From positions 1,532,236 through 1,596,235 of the forward strand of contig NW_006768765.1 in the NCBI RefSeq assembly GCF_000204055.1: a stretch of DNA of 64,000 bases, given 5' to 3'. The notes beneath the pieces were generated by a model. That model was given only the letters and a program-made list of their open reading frames with translations, ran no database searches and was not told the origin of the DNA. A program made the translations under genes and the position numbers. Positions 13,497 to 24,916 of the stretch are shown here, in pieces. This DNA is from Melampsora larici-populina 98AG31 (Eukaryota > Basidiomycota > Pucciniomycetes > Pucciniales > Melampsoraceae). The stretch's first letter is position 1. Every line of letters begins with the position of its first letter.

Positions 13497-14507
13497 AAAA
13501 TAAGCTCGAGTGTGTAAGAATACAATCCAATGCTCTCAGGTATGGCGAGGGTGTTTTGCAATCAGATAAATTGTTCAACTTGTAATCACTGGAGTGGATC
13601 CAATTACCACTACTTGAGTATAACGATAGGCGGTCTACGAGCTGAGAAATGATCTGTAGCCTACCAGTGAGTGTAGCTCTCATGATGTGCTTTATGTAAA
13701 AAAATCGAGATATAAACATTTCCATCTCAAGTCTGTGGTCAACGGAGAGACTACTTGAAGATTGATTTGTGAATAAATGCGGATACCTAACATAATTGCT
13801 CTGTTTAGCATAAGCCATTTAAATGGAATCACAGCTACAGTCTAGAAATGAAGATTGTCTTTTACCAAAGGTGACAGCAACGATGGATCCCAGCTTGCAT
13901 TGAGATCCCCTTTAATCAAGATAGATAGGCAACTCAACTGGACTCGCCTCAAGCGTGACGCCAGTTTGTTGAAGCTTGGTATATGCAGTAAAATCAGTCA
14001 AATAATCTTTTGTGGTATGTTTTGTACAACACCTTGATATTGTTAAAACTTCTCAGTCATTGAAGACGCGGTTGATTGAATTTCAAGACTTGACCCTCAG
14101 AATAATCAAGAGGTCTACTTTGCACATGCAATTGGCAAACTCATACGATTGAAAGGTTTTTTCGGGTGGGCCAATGATCGTGCCCTTTCTGAAAAGTTGA
14201 ACCTTCACCATCCTTCACGTGATTTTGGGTTGAGAAGTCTGTAAAAAGATGAATACTGGTGGTAGGAAATCAAGATGAAAGATATAATCAACTTGGCTCA
14301 AGTTTTTAAAAATTTTCCATCTTATTGTAATTAAAAGACCCATTCCAAGCGATTACATGTATAATTGACTAGCCTTGATCTCCTCCCAGATTTTTTTAAC
14401 CATTTCTTCCGTCTTGTGATCATACATACATAGATGACTTTTCTGTGACCATTGGAAGTTGGGATTGACATTTGTTATTTCATTTGAAAGACACCCATTG
14501 TGATTAT
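13497..14507. other. Intergenic region
   Basis: About 1 kb between the thioesterase stop and the open frame leading into the HD-domain gene. Short ORFs only, no family match, and no repeat structure seen. Confidence 0.45.
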
Positions 14508-14801
14508 ATGAGGAATGAAATATTTTTCAGATGCGATGAATTGCGATATTCTGATCAGTATCCTGAGTTCAGAGAGTCTTCCAACCCACTCCAGATTCCA
14601 GAAAACCTCGAAGCTCAGCTGGTCTATCTATATCTGACTCGAGAGGTCACTTCGCGTGGTGGGGCGTGTCGCGTTACAGGTCACGTGAGCAGTGTAGATG
14701 GTTTTTTGAATTTGAACCTCATCGACACTTCTGAATCTAATGACCGCTCTTCTTCCTCCTTACCTTCCTTTCCATTACCTTACGGGTTTTTAGTACACAT
14801 C
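14508..14801 (+). other. In-frame open upstream segment of the HD-domain gene (possible N-terminal extension)
   Basis: The reading frame stays open for 98 codons upstream of the preferred start, from an ATG at 14508. Its translation contains RGGACRVTGHVSSVDGFLNL, which has the spacing of an Sm/Lsm motif 1 (small residues, G-hydrophobic-D, then NL), followed by a Ser-rich run and PYGFLVHI. HDDC2-type proteins lack such an extension. It could be real coding sequence, a separate small gene, or chance. Evidence is weak. Confidence 0.25.
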
Positions 14802-15953
14802 ATGCAAAACTCGGAAAACAAGGATGGAATGCTTCAGTTTATGCACATCATCGAGAAACTCAAGACTACCAAACGAGCAGGATGGGTACGAGAGGAAGCA
14901 AAACAACCGGAAAGGTAATCATACTCCTCACCGCTCGTTATCATTCGATTCCAGTATACAATATCTTACAATACATCGAACACTCTATCAGCATCGCAGA
15001 TCATATGTACAGGATGGCTATGCTGGCGATGATGTCACAAGACGACCCAGCTTTGGATGTTCCCAAGTACGTCCTTTTCGGGTCCTACATGATGAGGGTG
15101 TGTAGATTTATAGCTATTCGGAGATTTCTGTCTTCGAGAGAGATTCCATTGGTCTACACTTGACTGGGAAACCGACTCATGACTAATCCCTTGGTTTTTG
15201 TTCGGTCCTGATAGGTGCGTGATGCTTGCAATTGTGCATGATTTGGCTGAAGCGGAAGTGGGAGGTTAGTGGATTTGAAGTTCAGTGACTCTGTGATCGG
15301 ATTAGTTCGTTTGACTATGTTTCACATCAAACCAGATATTACGCCGCTCGATGGAATTTCTCGAGAAGAGAAACATCGTCGGGAAGAACAGGCCATGAAG
15401 CGGTTCACCCACGAACTTCTGCCTGCTGGTTCCGTGGCTGGTAAACGGATATGGGATCTGTGGCAAGAATACGAACAGGGCGAAACAAGGGAGGCTAAAT
15501 TTGTCAAAGATATCGTAAGCGGTCAGGGCTTGCGGTCAAGTGCTTGTATGCACCCAGGTGCCTAATGCTGAAGTTGAAAAAATCACATCTTATGTAGGAT
15601 CGATTTGAGTTGGCTCTGCAAGGTGTCGAATACGAAAAGAGTGGGGTCTCTGTTCAGGTCTCTTTCAGTATTTCCAACATAGGTGCAAGCCGACTGATTT
15701 TCAATGTATCTTTACTAGGGGACAACCTGGAAAAACTCCAACCCTTTTTTGATACCACTATACCACACATCACTCATCCGGAGGTAAAAATGTGGGCTAA
15801 TAAACTGTACGTCATTTTATTTTACTGACCATCATCTCACACATCTTATCTGACTATGAGCCCATATGGTCACCAAGAATGGATGAGCGTTCTGAAATGC
15901 AAAGCTCAACTCCATTTGTCGAAGACTTCAAGGATGTACGACCAAAGCCATGA
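14802..15953 (+). CDS. HD-domain 5'-deoxynucleotidase, HDDC2/YfbR family (207 aa)
   Basis: Preferred exons: 14802..14914, 14992..15066, 15215..15264, 15336..15514, 15598..15640, 15719..15806, 15878..15953, giving 207 aa, close to human HDDC2. Diagnostic segments: RAGWVREEAKQPE, then SIADHMYRMA with the first metal-binding His (42), the HD pair in AIVHDLAEAEVGD (71-72), REEKHRREEQAM, LWQEYEQGETREAKFVKDI with a conserved late acidic residue, and ELALQGVEYE. The family hydrolyses deoxyribonucleoside 5'-monophosphates in a metal-dependent way. Two uncertainties: the 78-nt segment 15641..15718 is in frame and could be retained (giving 233 aa), and the frame is open upstream of 14802. The last exon choice (acceptor before 15878) gives a natural C-terminus, but another acceptor near 15861 is possible. 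Confidence 0.85.
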
Positions 15954-16827
15954 ACATACACGTATATGTGAAGAATGGACAAAGTCATGTAGAGTGTTCA
16001 AGAAACGGGTTCGCATCAATATCAAGCTGTAAACAAGTCCCAATGTTATGAAATAAAATATGTCTATATACTCGTTTTGCTGGTGATGAGGCTATAGGCA
16101 CCCTTCAATCTTGGAGGTCACTGTTAGGCATGAACTCGACTGCACAGTTGATGGATAAGCTAACTGTATGAAGCATCATCATTTCACACACTTGGCAATG
16201 TTGTTTTGAGCAGACACCCAAATGCTCAATTTCTCGGAGTCGTGGCCCACAACCCTGCTATCAGTGGTTTACAGCTACATTTCAGAATCCAGAAAGGTAA
16301 ATGACGGAGACCAAGCAAGAGAAGCCACTGAAAACATCTCTCACTGTGACACATGTCTGATCACTTGTTTGTGAGTGTGCATTCCATGACTCTTGATAAA
16401 CACGCGGCACACCGCACGTTGCACTGTGCCATTCAAATTTTCTGCGGACGCGTCCGGACTCCGCCCCTGTCGATTTTGAAAATTTCAACGGGAAAATGGC
16501 ATTGTTTACAACACATACCTCTGCGGTAAGTTGTGAACTCTGGGACAGTTCCTGATGAAGGTTATGGGTGGTGATGCATGAGTATGCCACATATTACATT
16601 TGCCGAAAGCGGTGGTATGAGAATGAAACTTCTAATTTCAAGATCAGTGGAAAACTTGAAATTCTTGTCGATTTCCAAAATTCCAGAGAAATTCTGGTGG
16701 TCAATCGAAGCCTTTTGCAGACGGTGGTACGATCAACTTGGTCGAGACCCTCACTGCGTCTTGACAACCAATCACAACCTCAAGCGACAATCAAGAATCC
16801 AACGGACAATGCCAGTTACAGCACTTA
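15954..16827. other. Intergenic region before the MITE
   Basis: About 870 bp with short open frames on both strands and no family content. It ends in the TTA that flanks the MITE. Confidence 0.45.
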
Positions 16828-17133
16828 GAGCACCCACTATGGTGGGAGTGTTTTATCGTAAAGTTTGCGTTCCTGAGCGCGAAGTTTGATCATGCGTGTT
16901 TTACCAAAGTTGGTAACCGCGTGAAATCCACTATGGGATGATTTATCGTCTGCTTTCCCTAGTTCCTACGATAAATCAAGTCGTAGGCTTGCGTAAATCT
17001 GAGCACACGAAGTGCAAGACTTGACGCAGCCGTACGGACCGCAGGTCTAAAACAGGTCCATAGTGGACATGTTGGTATTTTAGCGTTAGGGTAACGCTAA
17101 ATCACCGAGTTAACGCAACCATAGTGGGTGCTC
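16828..17133. mobile_element. Small inverted-repeat element (MITE) with TTA flanks, PIF/Harbinger-like
   Basis: The 306-bp block begins GAGCACCCACTATGGT and ends with its exact reverse complement ACCATAGTGGGTGCTC. TTA lies directly outside both ends (16825-16827 and 17134-17136), matching the 3-bp TTA/TAA target duplication of PIF/Harbinger elements. Shorter inverted copies of the CCACTATGG core lie inside (near 16928 and 17060). It has no coding capacity and so would depend on a transposase elsewhere. The family assignment rests only on the target duplication. Confidence 0.8.
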
Positions 17134-17829
17134 TTAGGCACAACAACAAATACACCTAATGCGTAGTCTCAACTAACCTAATGAGGATTAGACCGCGGTA
17201 GAAGAGAGATGGAGCATTTTGAAAAGGAGAGATAGACACAGCCACACAACGAAGTAGCATAGAAACAGATTAAGCATCTAGGACGAGAACGAGAACATAC
17301 ATAGAGGGAGACCGGTATAAGACAATCCAAAAGGAGGAAACCCCAAATGATAGAAAGCTACAAGTCTCTACTTGTCCAATCCTGATTCTTGTCCAGTTGT
17401 GTTGAGGTGATTTCATAAGAGCCTTCCGTCCACCGGAGCTTCATTTCATGGGCCGAAGACGGTTGCAAATATGAGTCCGTTGGAATCTCACAAGTACCCT
17501 TTGCAATTCACCTACGTTTCTACGATAAACGAGTTGTAGCCTTGAGCTAGCGCGGTAAAGGAAGTTGTCATCATCCACATGGTGTTTTCTAATTCTTGGC
17601 GTAGTTGTGTAGCAAGGGTCTTTCGCTCCCGAGGCAGTATCGATAGCTTAGCCCAATTCGTCCCTCCATCAATTGCAGAGCGCTACTTTCAGCCACGGTT
17701 GCTGAGGAATTTGTCTATAAAAGTCGCAAGTTCTGGCACGCGTGCAGGCCCTTGCACCCCTCCAATCATTTCATCTTTTCTGTGTATCTTCTTTAGCCAG
17801 CAATCATCATGTTGTGCTTTTCTGTTCAT
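17134..17829. other. Upstream region of the pectinesterase gene
   Basis: Gene-free stretch of about 700 bp. It contains a diverged fragment related to the inside of the neighbouring MITE (17520-17547) and a TATA box (17716-17722). Confidence 0.5.
17716..17722 (+). promoter_or_regulatory. TATA box upstream of the pectinesterase
   Basis: TATAAAA lies about 90-110 nt upstream of the two candidate ATG codons (17809, 17830). That is a plausible distance for a fungal TATA promoter with a short leader. TATA promoters often accompany strongly regulated, inducible genes. Confidence 0.5.
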
Positions 17830-20142
17830 ATGTCCAAGCTTTCATTTTTGTTTTTACTTTCTTGCATATGTCACTTCCATGTTCATGCACAGTCAGACGT
17901 CTTAGACTCATTGCCAAGTGTCCAAGAACCGAATTTGGTCGACGAGCTCACTTTACACACGCGAAACGACCCAAAATCCCAAGCATCACGGAACCCAGAC
18001 TTCCCTGTAGCAAACCTCTCAGACTGGACATTGTCCAATAACACAGAGCTTCCATCATCAAACATTACCGAGCTGCAAGCATCATCAAACCTCACAGGAA
18101 CAACATTAACTCTTAACGTCACAAGCCCACACTCGCCAGCCGTCGTAAAAATTAAACTCAGGCCATTGATATTACCTCCTGAAGCTAGCGTACTGCCAAA
18201 AAACAACGAGTCAAAGATCTTGAAGCCGAGTTTGGAAAATAACAATTTACGACATCCCGTCAATGCAACCAAACCATGGGACACAACGAAACCGCCAGTA
18301 GGCGCTCGTGTGGTCAGACAGGACCCGCGCGCTGGAGAATTTGGGTAAGTGAGATGAAGAACAAACAGTGATTCAGACATCTTTGTTTATCTTATATTTA
18401 TGAACATGTCCTTTGAAATTCCTTCCTGCAGAACTATACAAGCGGCGTTATCATTCTTGAAAAATCTCACAGCACAAGCTCAAAATGTGACCCAAACTAT
18501 CTTTATATATCCCGGTACGTCTAGTCATCTTGATCACGGATAGACATTCATCTAGCTTATCTAGAAGGGCGGGAACTTTTGTATAGGCACGTACAACGAA
18601 AAATTGATTGTCGACTATAAAGGGGTGAGGCGCAACCCCAGTCTTATGCATAGGTGATACGCGATTGCTAAAATGTCCTATTCTTCTGTAGCCTTTGAAA
18701 ATGGTGGGATATACCGTAGATAGGCATAACTTCAGCCAAAACTTGGTCAATATCAATGGCTCAATGGGTGCTCAAAAGGCAGGGAGCAATGAGCTGAGTG
18801 CCACTGTAAGAATAATTAAGGACGAGTAAGTCTCAATGTACTATACCTTGATGAAGCTTGTGCTATGACTGACAGCGACCGATGATTCTTTCTCCCCTCC
18901 TCGTCAGTTTCTCCATGTATAATATGTGAGTTGTTTCTCTATTAATCACGCCAGACGTGATCCATTTACGCGAGCCCTTCTTCCATTTCCAGAAATGTCT
19001 ACAATAGTTATGGGCACCAAGGTCATCTCAGCCAAGCTATTGCACTTTCAGGGACAGGGTCAAGACAAGGTTAAACCACCTCTGAATCTGCCTACAAGTC
19101 TTTGAAACTGACTTGGTAAATAATCATCAGCATACTACGCTTGCAGTTTCTTCGGGTATCAAGACACCCTGCTAACCCTCAATGGATACCATTATTATTC
19201 GGAATGCTACATTCAGGGAGCCGTAGGTATGTTGCTTGTTGCTCGCGCTCTGCTATCAAACTGCTCTGATATTCTGTCACAGATTTTATTTTCACACAGA
19301 AAGCAGTAGTTTGGTTTGAAAAAGCTACAATTGGAAGCGTTGCACCCGGCGTGTAAGTCATTGAGACCCCAACCTTGAGTGTGAAAGTCAATTTTACTGA
19401 ATAACACACCAACCACTCATTTTGGATTTCAAACTCAAAGAATAAGTGCAAATGGAAGAAACGATGCGATAAACCCTTCTCGCTATGTATTCAATAGAGC
19501 TAAAGTCATCTCGAAAGGTGCTGCTATAGGCTCGGTTTATCTCGCAAGACCATGGGGAAACTACTCACGAACTACCTTCCAGTTCTCTTACCTCTCAGAA
19601 GTCGTCAATCCGCTGGCGTGGCGTGTATGGCAAGACGGGGATACTCGAACTAATCATGCCAGTTATACAGAGTATCGAAACCATGGGCCAGGCTCTGTCT
19701 TGTTTCCACCCAACTGGAATTACACTCTAACACACAGTCAAGAACCTATCGATGTAGGAAAGCCTGTGAATGGGAGCAAGGTACCTGTTGTGACTCCGCC
19801 TATCGTAGAAAACGCCACCAGCTTGGGAGTACCACCTGGTTCGCGCGCAGTATGGGGTAAGGAGCGTGCGCGACCTTGCAAAATTACGCAAGTGCTTGGT
19901 AAAGTGAGTCGTTTTCTATCACTAACCTTGTGTCTTGAAATCAAATTCTCACTCCTTGTTCTTTGTGAATAATTTAGGATTACGCAATTTGGATAGATCC
20001 CGACTTTGGTGTCGACCCATTCTCAAGTGGCAACACCGAAAATCTGGCAGGGAAACCATCTTCAAATGGCACCACCATCAATTTGGGCGGCAAAGAGACT
20101 TCAAATGTCACTGCATCAACTGTGACGGGCAAAGATCCTTGA
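17830..20142 (+). CDS. Secreted pectinesterase (pectin methylesterase, CE8; 552 aa)
   Basis: Ten exons: 17830..18344, 18432..18514, 18587..18624, 18692..18825, 18908..18925, 18993..19069, 19131..19226, 19283..19352, 19441..19903, 19978..20142; all phases agree and give 552 aa (559 if the ATG at 17809 is used). Hallmarks: FFGYQDTLL, CYIQGAVDFIF (catalytic Asp pair) and YLARPWG (substrate-binding Arg). A signal peptide ending near HVHAQSD is followed by a Ser/Asn/Pro-rich extension of about 150 residues with several N-glycosylation sequons, and the C-terminal tail repeats NxT/NxS sequons. The enzyme removes methyl groups from homogalacturonan in plant cell walls. The ATG at 17830 gives the more compact signal peptide. 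The 18-nt exon at 18908 is needed to keep the conserved YNINVYNSYG region intact. Confidence 0.95.
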
Positions 20143-21050
20143 TAAAAAGTGTTTTGTAAATTTTGTGTTAAATTGGTAGCGATTTGAGGTTTGGGGTGTT
20201 TGTATTTGGTTCAAGTCTTTCTGGATATTATGTGGATGTCGTGTATACGAGTGTGTCATCTATCGTTGAACGAGTTCCTATGACTGTATCTTTTTTTCTT
20301 CTCATTGAAAACTTGTGTACATGATCTTTCTGAACTCTCTTCATCACTCATTGACACCATTAATTGCCTGTGTATATCATAATAGTAGTCATCTTAGTTC
20401 TCTTTTCATTGTGGAAACCGATTTTGTTTCATCATTTATCATAGGGGCGAGACAAGAATTCTCTAGATATTAAATTCGCAAGGCATGGTAGCTAAGAAAT
20501 GACGCCATATGTATCACTCTTTTAAATTTGACCAACTGTGAAGGCACTTTCCAGCTGAGATTGCACTTCCAGCAAGGCAGTACAAGAAATTCACTCTCTC
20601 CGGATGTGATGTAGATACGTTATTGAAGTTCATCTAAATCCTACTTCAGAGGACCAGGTGGGAGCCCTTCTGAATGCAGAATCCAATATCATTACTCAAC
20701 TCTATCATATTTCAGACTGCCTAAATAAATACCTTCATAACTGTCGCAGTTTTTCCTCCTCTCAAAAATTAAACTTTGTGTTTGAAGCAATATATATAGA
20801 TGGAGAAAAATGTTCAAAGGATGTCTGGGTCCTTCTCAATATGTTTTTGCAGCAAAGGCTATACAACAGTTAAAGTGACCCAGATAACATGACAAGATGA
20901 GATATGATGTGTCATCGTCCAGAATAAAATAAATATGATCATGCCAAAGCCCGTTCTTGTTCATGGAGTTACATAAACAAATCAAAAAAAATGGTTCAAT
21001 TTGAATACAAAACAATATTAAATAAGAGGAGTGTGATTAAATAAAGATTT
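20143..21050. other. Convergent intergenic region
   Basis: About 900 bp between the 3' ends of the pectinesterase and the GMC oxidoreductase. AT-rich; nothing coding, no inverted repeat noticed. Confidence 0.45.
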
Positions 21051-23808
21051 TCATCTTATCAAAGATTGAAGAACTTTTTCAGCTCCGATTTCTCCAATCG
21101 CATAAACAGTCAATTGAGGATGAAAAGCCAAATGTATAGGTAAAATACTTTGTTTTTTTGGTGAAAATATAAATGATCCAAACCATACCAAGAGATAACA
21201 ATTAGCAAAAATAAAGAAACTCAATAATTTTATATAAACATCAAAAGTAAACTACCTTACCTTGCATCTATTACTCTTAAATTATTTGTACCATAAACTT
21301 TTAAATCTGGATCTACAACACCATTATCTTTGAGTGGTAACATAGATGCTGTACCAATCGGATGATCTAAAGAATTTCCAAACATTCAATTTTGCAAAAC
21401 CAAAATAATCGAGTATTAGATAAAGTATATGAGAAGTAAAGGAGACGCTCACAAAGCGTATCTATTGAACTTCTAACATATTCATTAAAGTCATCTAAAC
21501 TTTGAACTTTTAAACTTGGTAAATGTTCTTTTTTGATGACTTGATTCCAAGTGTTTTGATTGATAATCGATCTAGAATGATTACTTGCTTTTGATAATAA
21601 CCAAACATCAAATGGATGGTTCAAAAACCCTAAGAAGAAAAATTAACCACACACATCATTCATCAAGAATCAATTTCCATCTTCATGTTTTGGAAAGTGT
21701 TAGGATTGAGAGATTTGTTTTCTTTTACCATTGTCTATTGTAGGTGGTATGTTTTCGTCTTTTGATGTGATATGAGTTGATCCTCTTGATAAAGGGTATT
21801 GTAAACAAATCACAATGGAGATACTGGAAATCAAAAGATAAAGAAATTAGATTGATTCATTCCAAGATCCAAGGCACACCAAATCTAACTCAACTAAGAT
21901 TTTCCAACTTCAGGTTTCATCTCTAGCTAGAAACTCGGACCAAAAACCAAATCATAAAACCATCTTAGAGTTGATCTTGATCAGGAAAGAAGATGACTCA
22001 CAGATCTACGATTCACAAGGATGAATTCCATCGGAGTACCATGCTTGATCAAATCCAAATTCACATCAAAAGCCATACCATCCACCGAATTTGGAATGTG
22101 TTGATGATCTCGAATGATTTGAAACCCTTCTTGAATTTCATCTTGATTTAAAAACCCATTCAAATCTTCAAAATCAATCACATTCACCGAATTAGTTAAG
22201 ATGCCTTGTTTCTTAACTTGATATAAATCGATTTGTTCATTCGCAAAAGTTAAATTAGTGGATAAATCATCCATTGAAGTTAGACCAGGTAAGAGTTCAT
22301 AAACGTTCCAAAGTAATGGATGATCAATTAAATTGTTTCCTACACCTGGTAAATTCAGTACGCATGGAATCTTAAGCTTTGATAATCTTTTGGTGTCACC
22401 TATTCCACTTTGTTCTAAGATCTTAGGTGTACCAATCGAACCTGAACTTAAGATCACTTCTTTTTTGGCGTAGATCAGGTTTTTTGAATTCGATTTGATC
22501 TCTACACCTCTGATTGTGATCTTTCCATTCAAAGCTCTTTTCGTGATTAATCTTTTAATTTCCGTATTTGTTTTAATAATCAAATTAGATCTAGGTTGGT
22601 TCACTAAAAAACACATCAAAGATCTAATCAGAAAAACTCATCCATAGCGTTTTTCTTTTGAAAAATTATATCAATCAATCTTACAATAACCAGTTTCAGA
22701 TGTGACTCTTTTAGAATCCTCATCAATCGTAGAAGGATAAATCCAAGGACCATTAATCTGACCTCCAAATGTATCTAAAGCTCTTGGATTATGATTTAAA
22801 ACATAACTTGAATTAAAATAATTTTTCCAAAACTTGAATAAATAGTTTGGAAAAGTGAGTTTGATGTTTCCTTTTTGATTATGATTTTTTTCTAAAAAAT
22901 TGAATTCAGTGGTTTGATTATTTATTTTATAAATTAAGTTTTCTGATTTTCTTATACCTCTATCGAATGTTTCCCATCCCCTTTTAGATAATCAAAAATT
23001 TAAAATTAAAGATTAGAAAACAAGATATGCTATAGGAATAAAAAAATTATTAAAAAATGTTCAAGCTTACCATCCTGGATTTCCTAATTTCTCAATCGAA
23101 TCATAATCAAATTTAGATCCTTTAGTAGCAATCATAAAATTCAAAGCAGATGAACCACCTAAACACTAAAATCAAAAAAACCATATCAATCTCTTTATTT
23201 CTTAACACAAACTCAAAAAAGAAATCAAAGAAATCTTCAACAAACTTTGCCTCTAGGATAAACCAATGAACGATTATATGCATTAGGTAATCGAATAGTC
23301 GAATAATTCCAATCAATCGGACTACGAATCGTACTACCTATCAATCACAAACTTATCAATCTGTTGTCTTTCTAGATCTTGAATCTAATAAAGTCATTGT
23401 AATCCGAGAATGTTTACCAAAATAACCTGGGACGGTAACTTGTGGATTATTCAATGAACTATTTCCAGCCTTGAAATAGATAGGTAAGTCAGCATTGATC
23501 AATCATGTATGTTGAGAAAGATAGGAAATGGTTTACTTCGATCACACAAACGGAGATTGATGAATTGCTTTCTGCAAGTCTAGAGGCCAATGTTAAACCT
23601 ATCATGAATCGTAACATCCAACATCAGAAGCATCCAAAGAGAAAGCATGAGTAAGACTTCTGTTGTCTTTAGAGTTCAATACTTCACCAGCTGTTCCACC
23701 ACCAATGACAAGATAATCAAAACTTTCGATTTGATTAGGTGATTTGATAAAAGTTGAATGTATGAAATGTATAGTTGAATGTAAGATCAAAATCTTTAAG
23801 AACTTCAT
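21051..23808 (-). CDS. Secreted GMC-family FAD oxidoreductase (about 597 aa, one junction unresolved)
   Basis: Eleven exons (minus strand): 23688..23808, 23537..23598, 23418..23469, 23246..23337, 23071..23165, 22685..22980, 22002..22603, 21729..21823, 21453..21629, 21261..21366, 21051..21147. The FAD site [12 protein letters not shown] (residues 30-41) follows a signal peptide. GMC signatures include [70 protein letters not shown] (active-site His) and LRVIDASILPIHL with [11 protein letters not shown]. The family oxidises alcohols or sugars, often making H2O2. Ten of eleven junctions keep phase; between 22002 and 21823 the phases disagree (0 versus 2), so there is a missed micro-exon, an unusual splice site or a frameshift. 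Substrate cannot be predicted. Confidence 0.85.
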
Positions 23809-24916
23809 TCTGATTTCGTTAAACAAAAAAGATGAAAAGGTTCGACAAATGTAAAAGTGGTCAACAATGTTTAAGTTTTGAACTCTTTAAAGTGCTTTAA
23901 TGTATTCACATTCGAATTGAATCATATCCCTTTCCTCACTTTTCTATAAATTATCACCTGCATCCAATCAATTACCTTTTCACTTGTAGAGGGTTGTACG
24001 AAGTGTTATCAGAATAGACTTTGTGAAAGGTGAAGGATACTCAAGCAGAAGGTTGTTGAGCAGCTTGCTTCCAAAAGAGGTGCGATAAAAATGGCAATGC
24101 GACCTCCACTCTCCTCCACCCGAAGTTCCAATGGGTAGACTTGAGCCAGTGTCATTTTAATTGCTTTTATCCTTTTTCGCTGGCTGCCTACATAAGTTGT
24201 CTTCCCTTCTTTTTCCATCTTTCTCCAAATTGGTGACCAATACCATCTATCCTTATTCAAAAACCAAAAACAGTATGGACATCACCAAACCGAAACTGGT
24301 TCTCGTCCACTTCTTGATCAACATGATCAAATGTATATGTCATCTTATTCATGGGTTGTAAAACCTGGGAATTAGATTGCATTTTTTCATCATTCAGATG
24401 AGACTTGTGTTGATTTAATGATCAGACAAGAAATCCGGTTTTTAGCGGCAAGTTCCTCGATCGAGCCTCGGTTTCGCGGCGAGAGTCTAGACTTGACCAA
24501 GTTTTATCCTACATTCGAACCAACACCAACGTATTTTGAGTCTCTTTCCTCACGATATCATCTTTGATAAGTAAATCGAAAGAAACTGTATGTAAACCTC
24601 ATGATGAAATACGAACCCCAATAAGTGATGATAAGTTCGAGACATCAATTTATATGCTCAGGTCCAAAAAGGTAAACCATCTTTTCTAGAATCAGAAAAG
24701 GTAACATATTTTTTTCAAGTTTTCTTATCTGATGATCTACGTTTCATAACTTGAACTCGATATACATCTCGAACCCCAGTGAATTAGTTGATGATTGAAA
24801 AAGGTATATGAAGAATGAGAAAAGATGATAAAAAGTAGAAATCATGATCGTAAAGGATTTCCTCAATCGATTAATATCTTGATAGTAATAGTAGAAGTTG
24901 ATTAAAGTTTACTATT
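23809..24916. other. Intergenic region between divergent genes
   Basis: Holds the GMC promoter and the 5' region of the following unknown gene. An ATG followed closely by a GTAAAC donor near 24656 could be a 5' exon of that gene, but this is unsupported. No repeats noticed. Confidence 0.4.
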
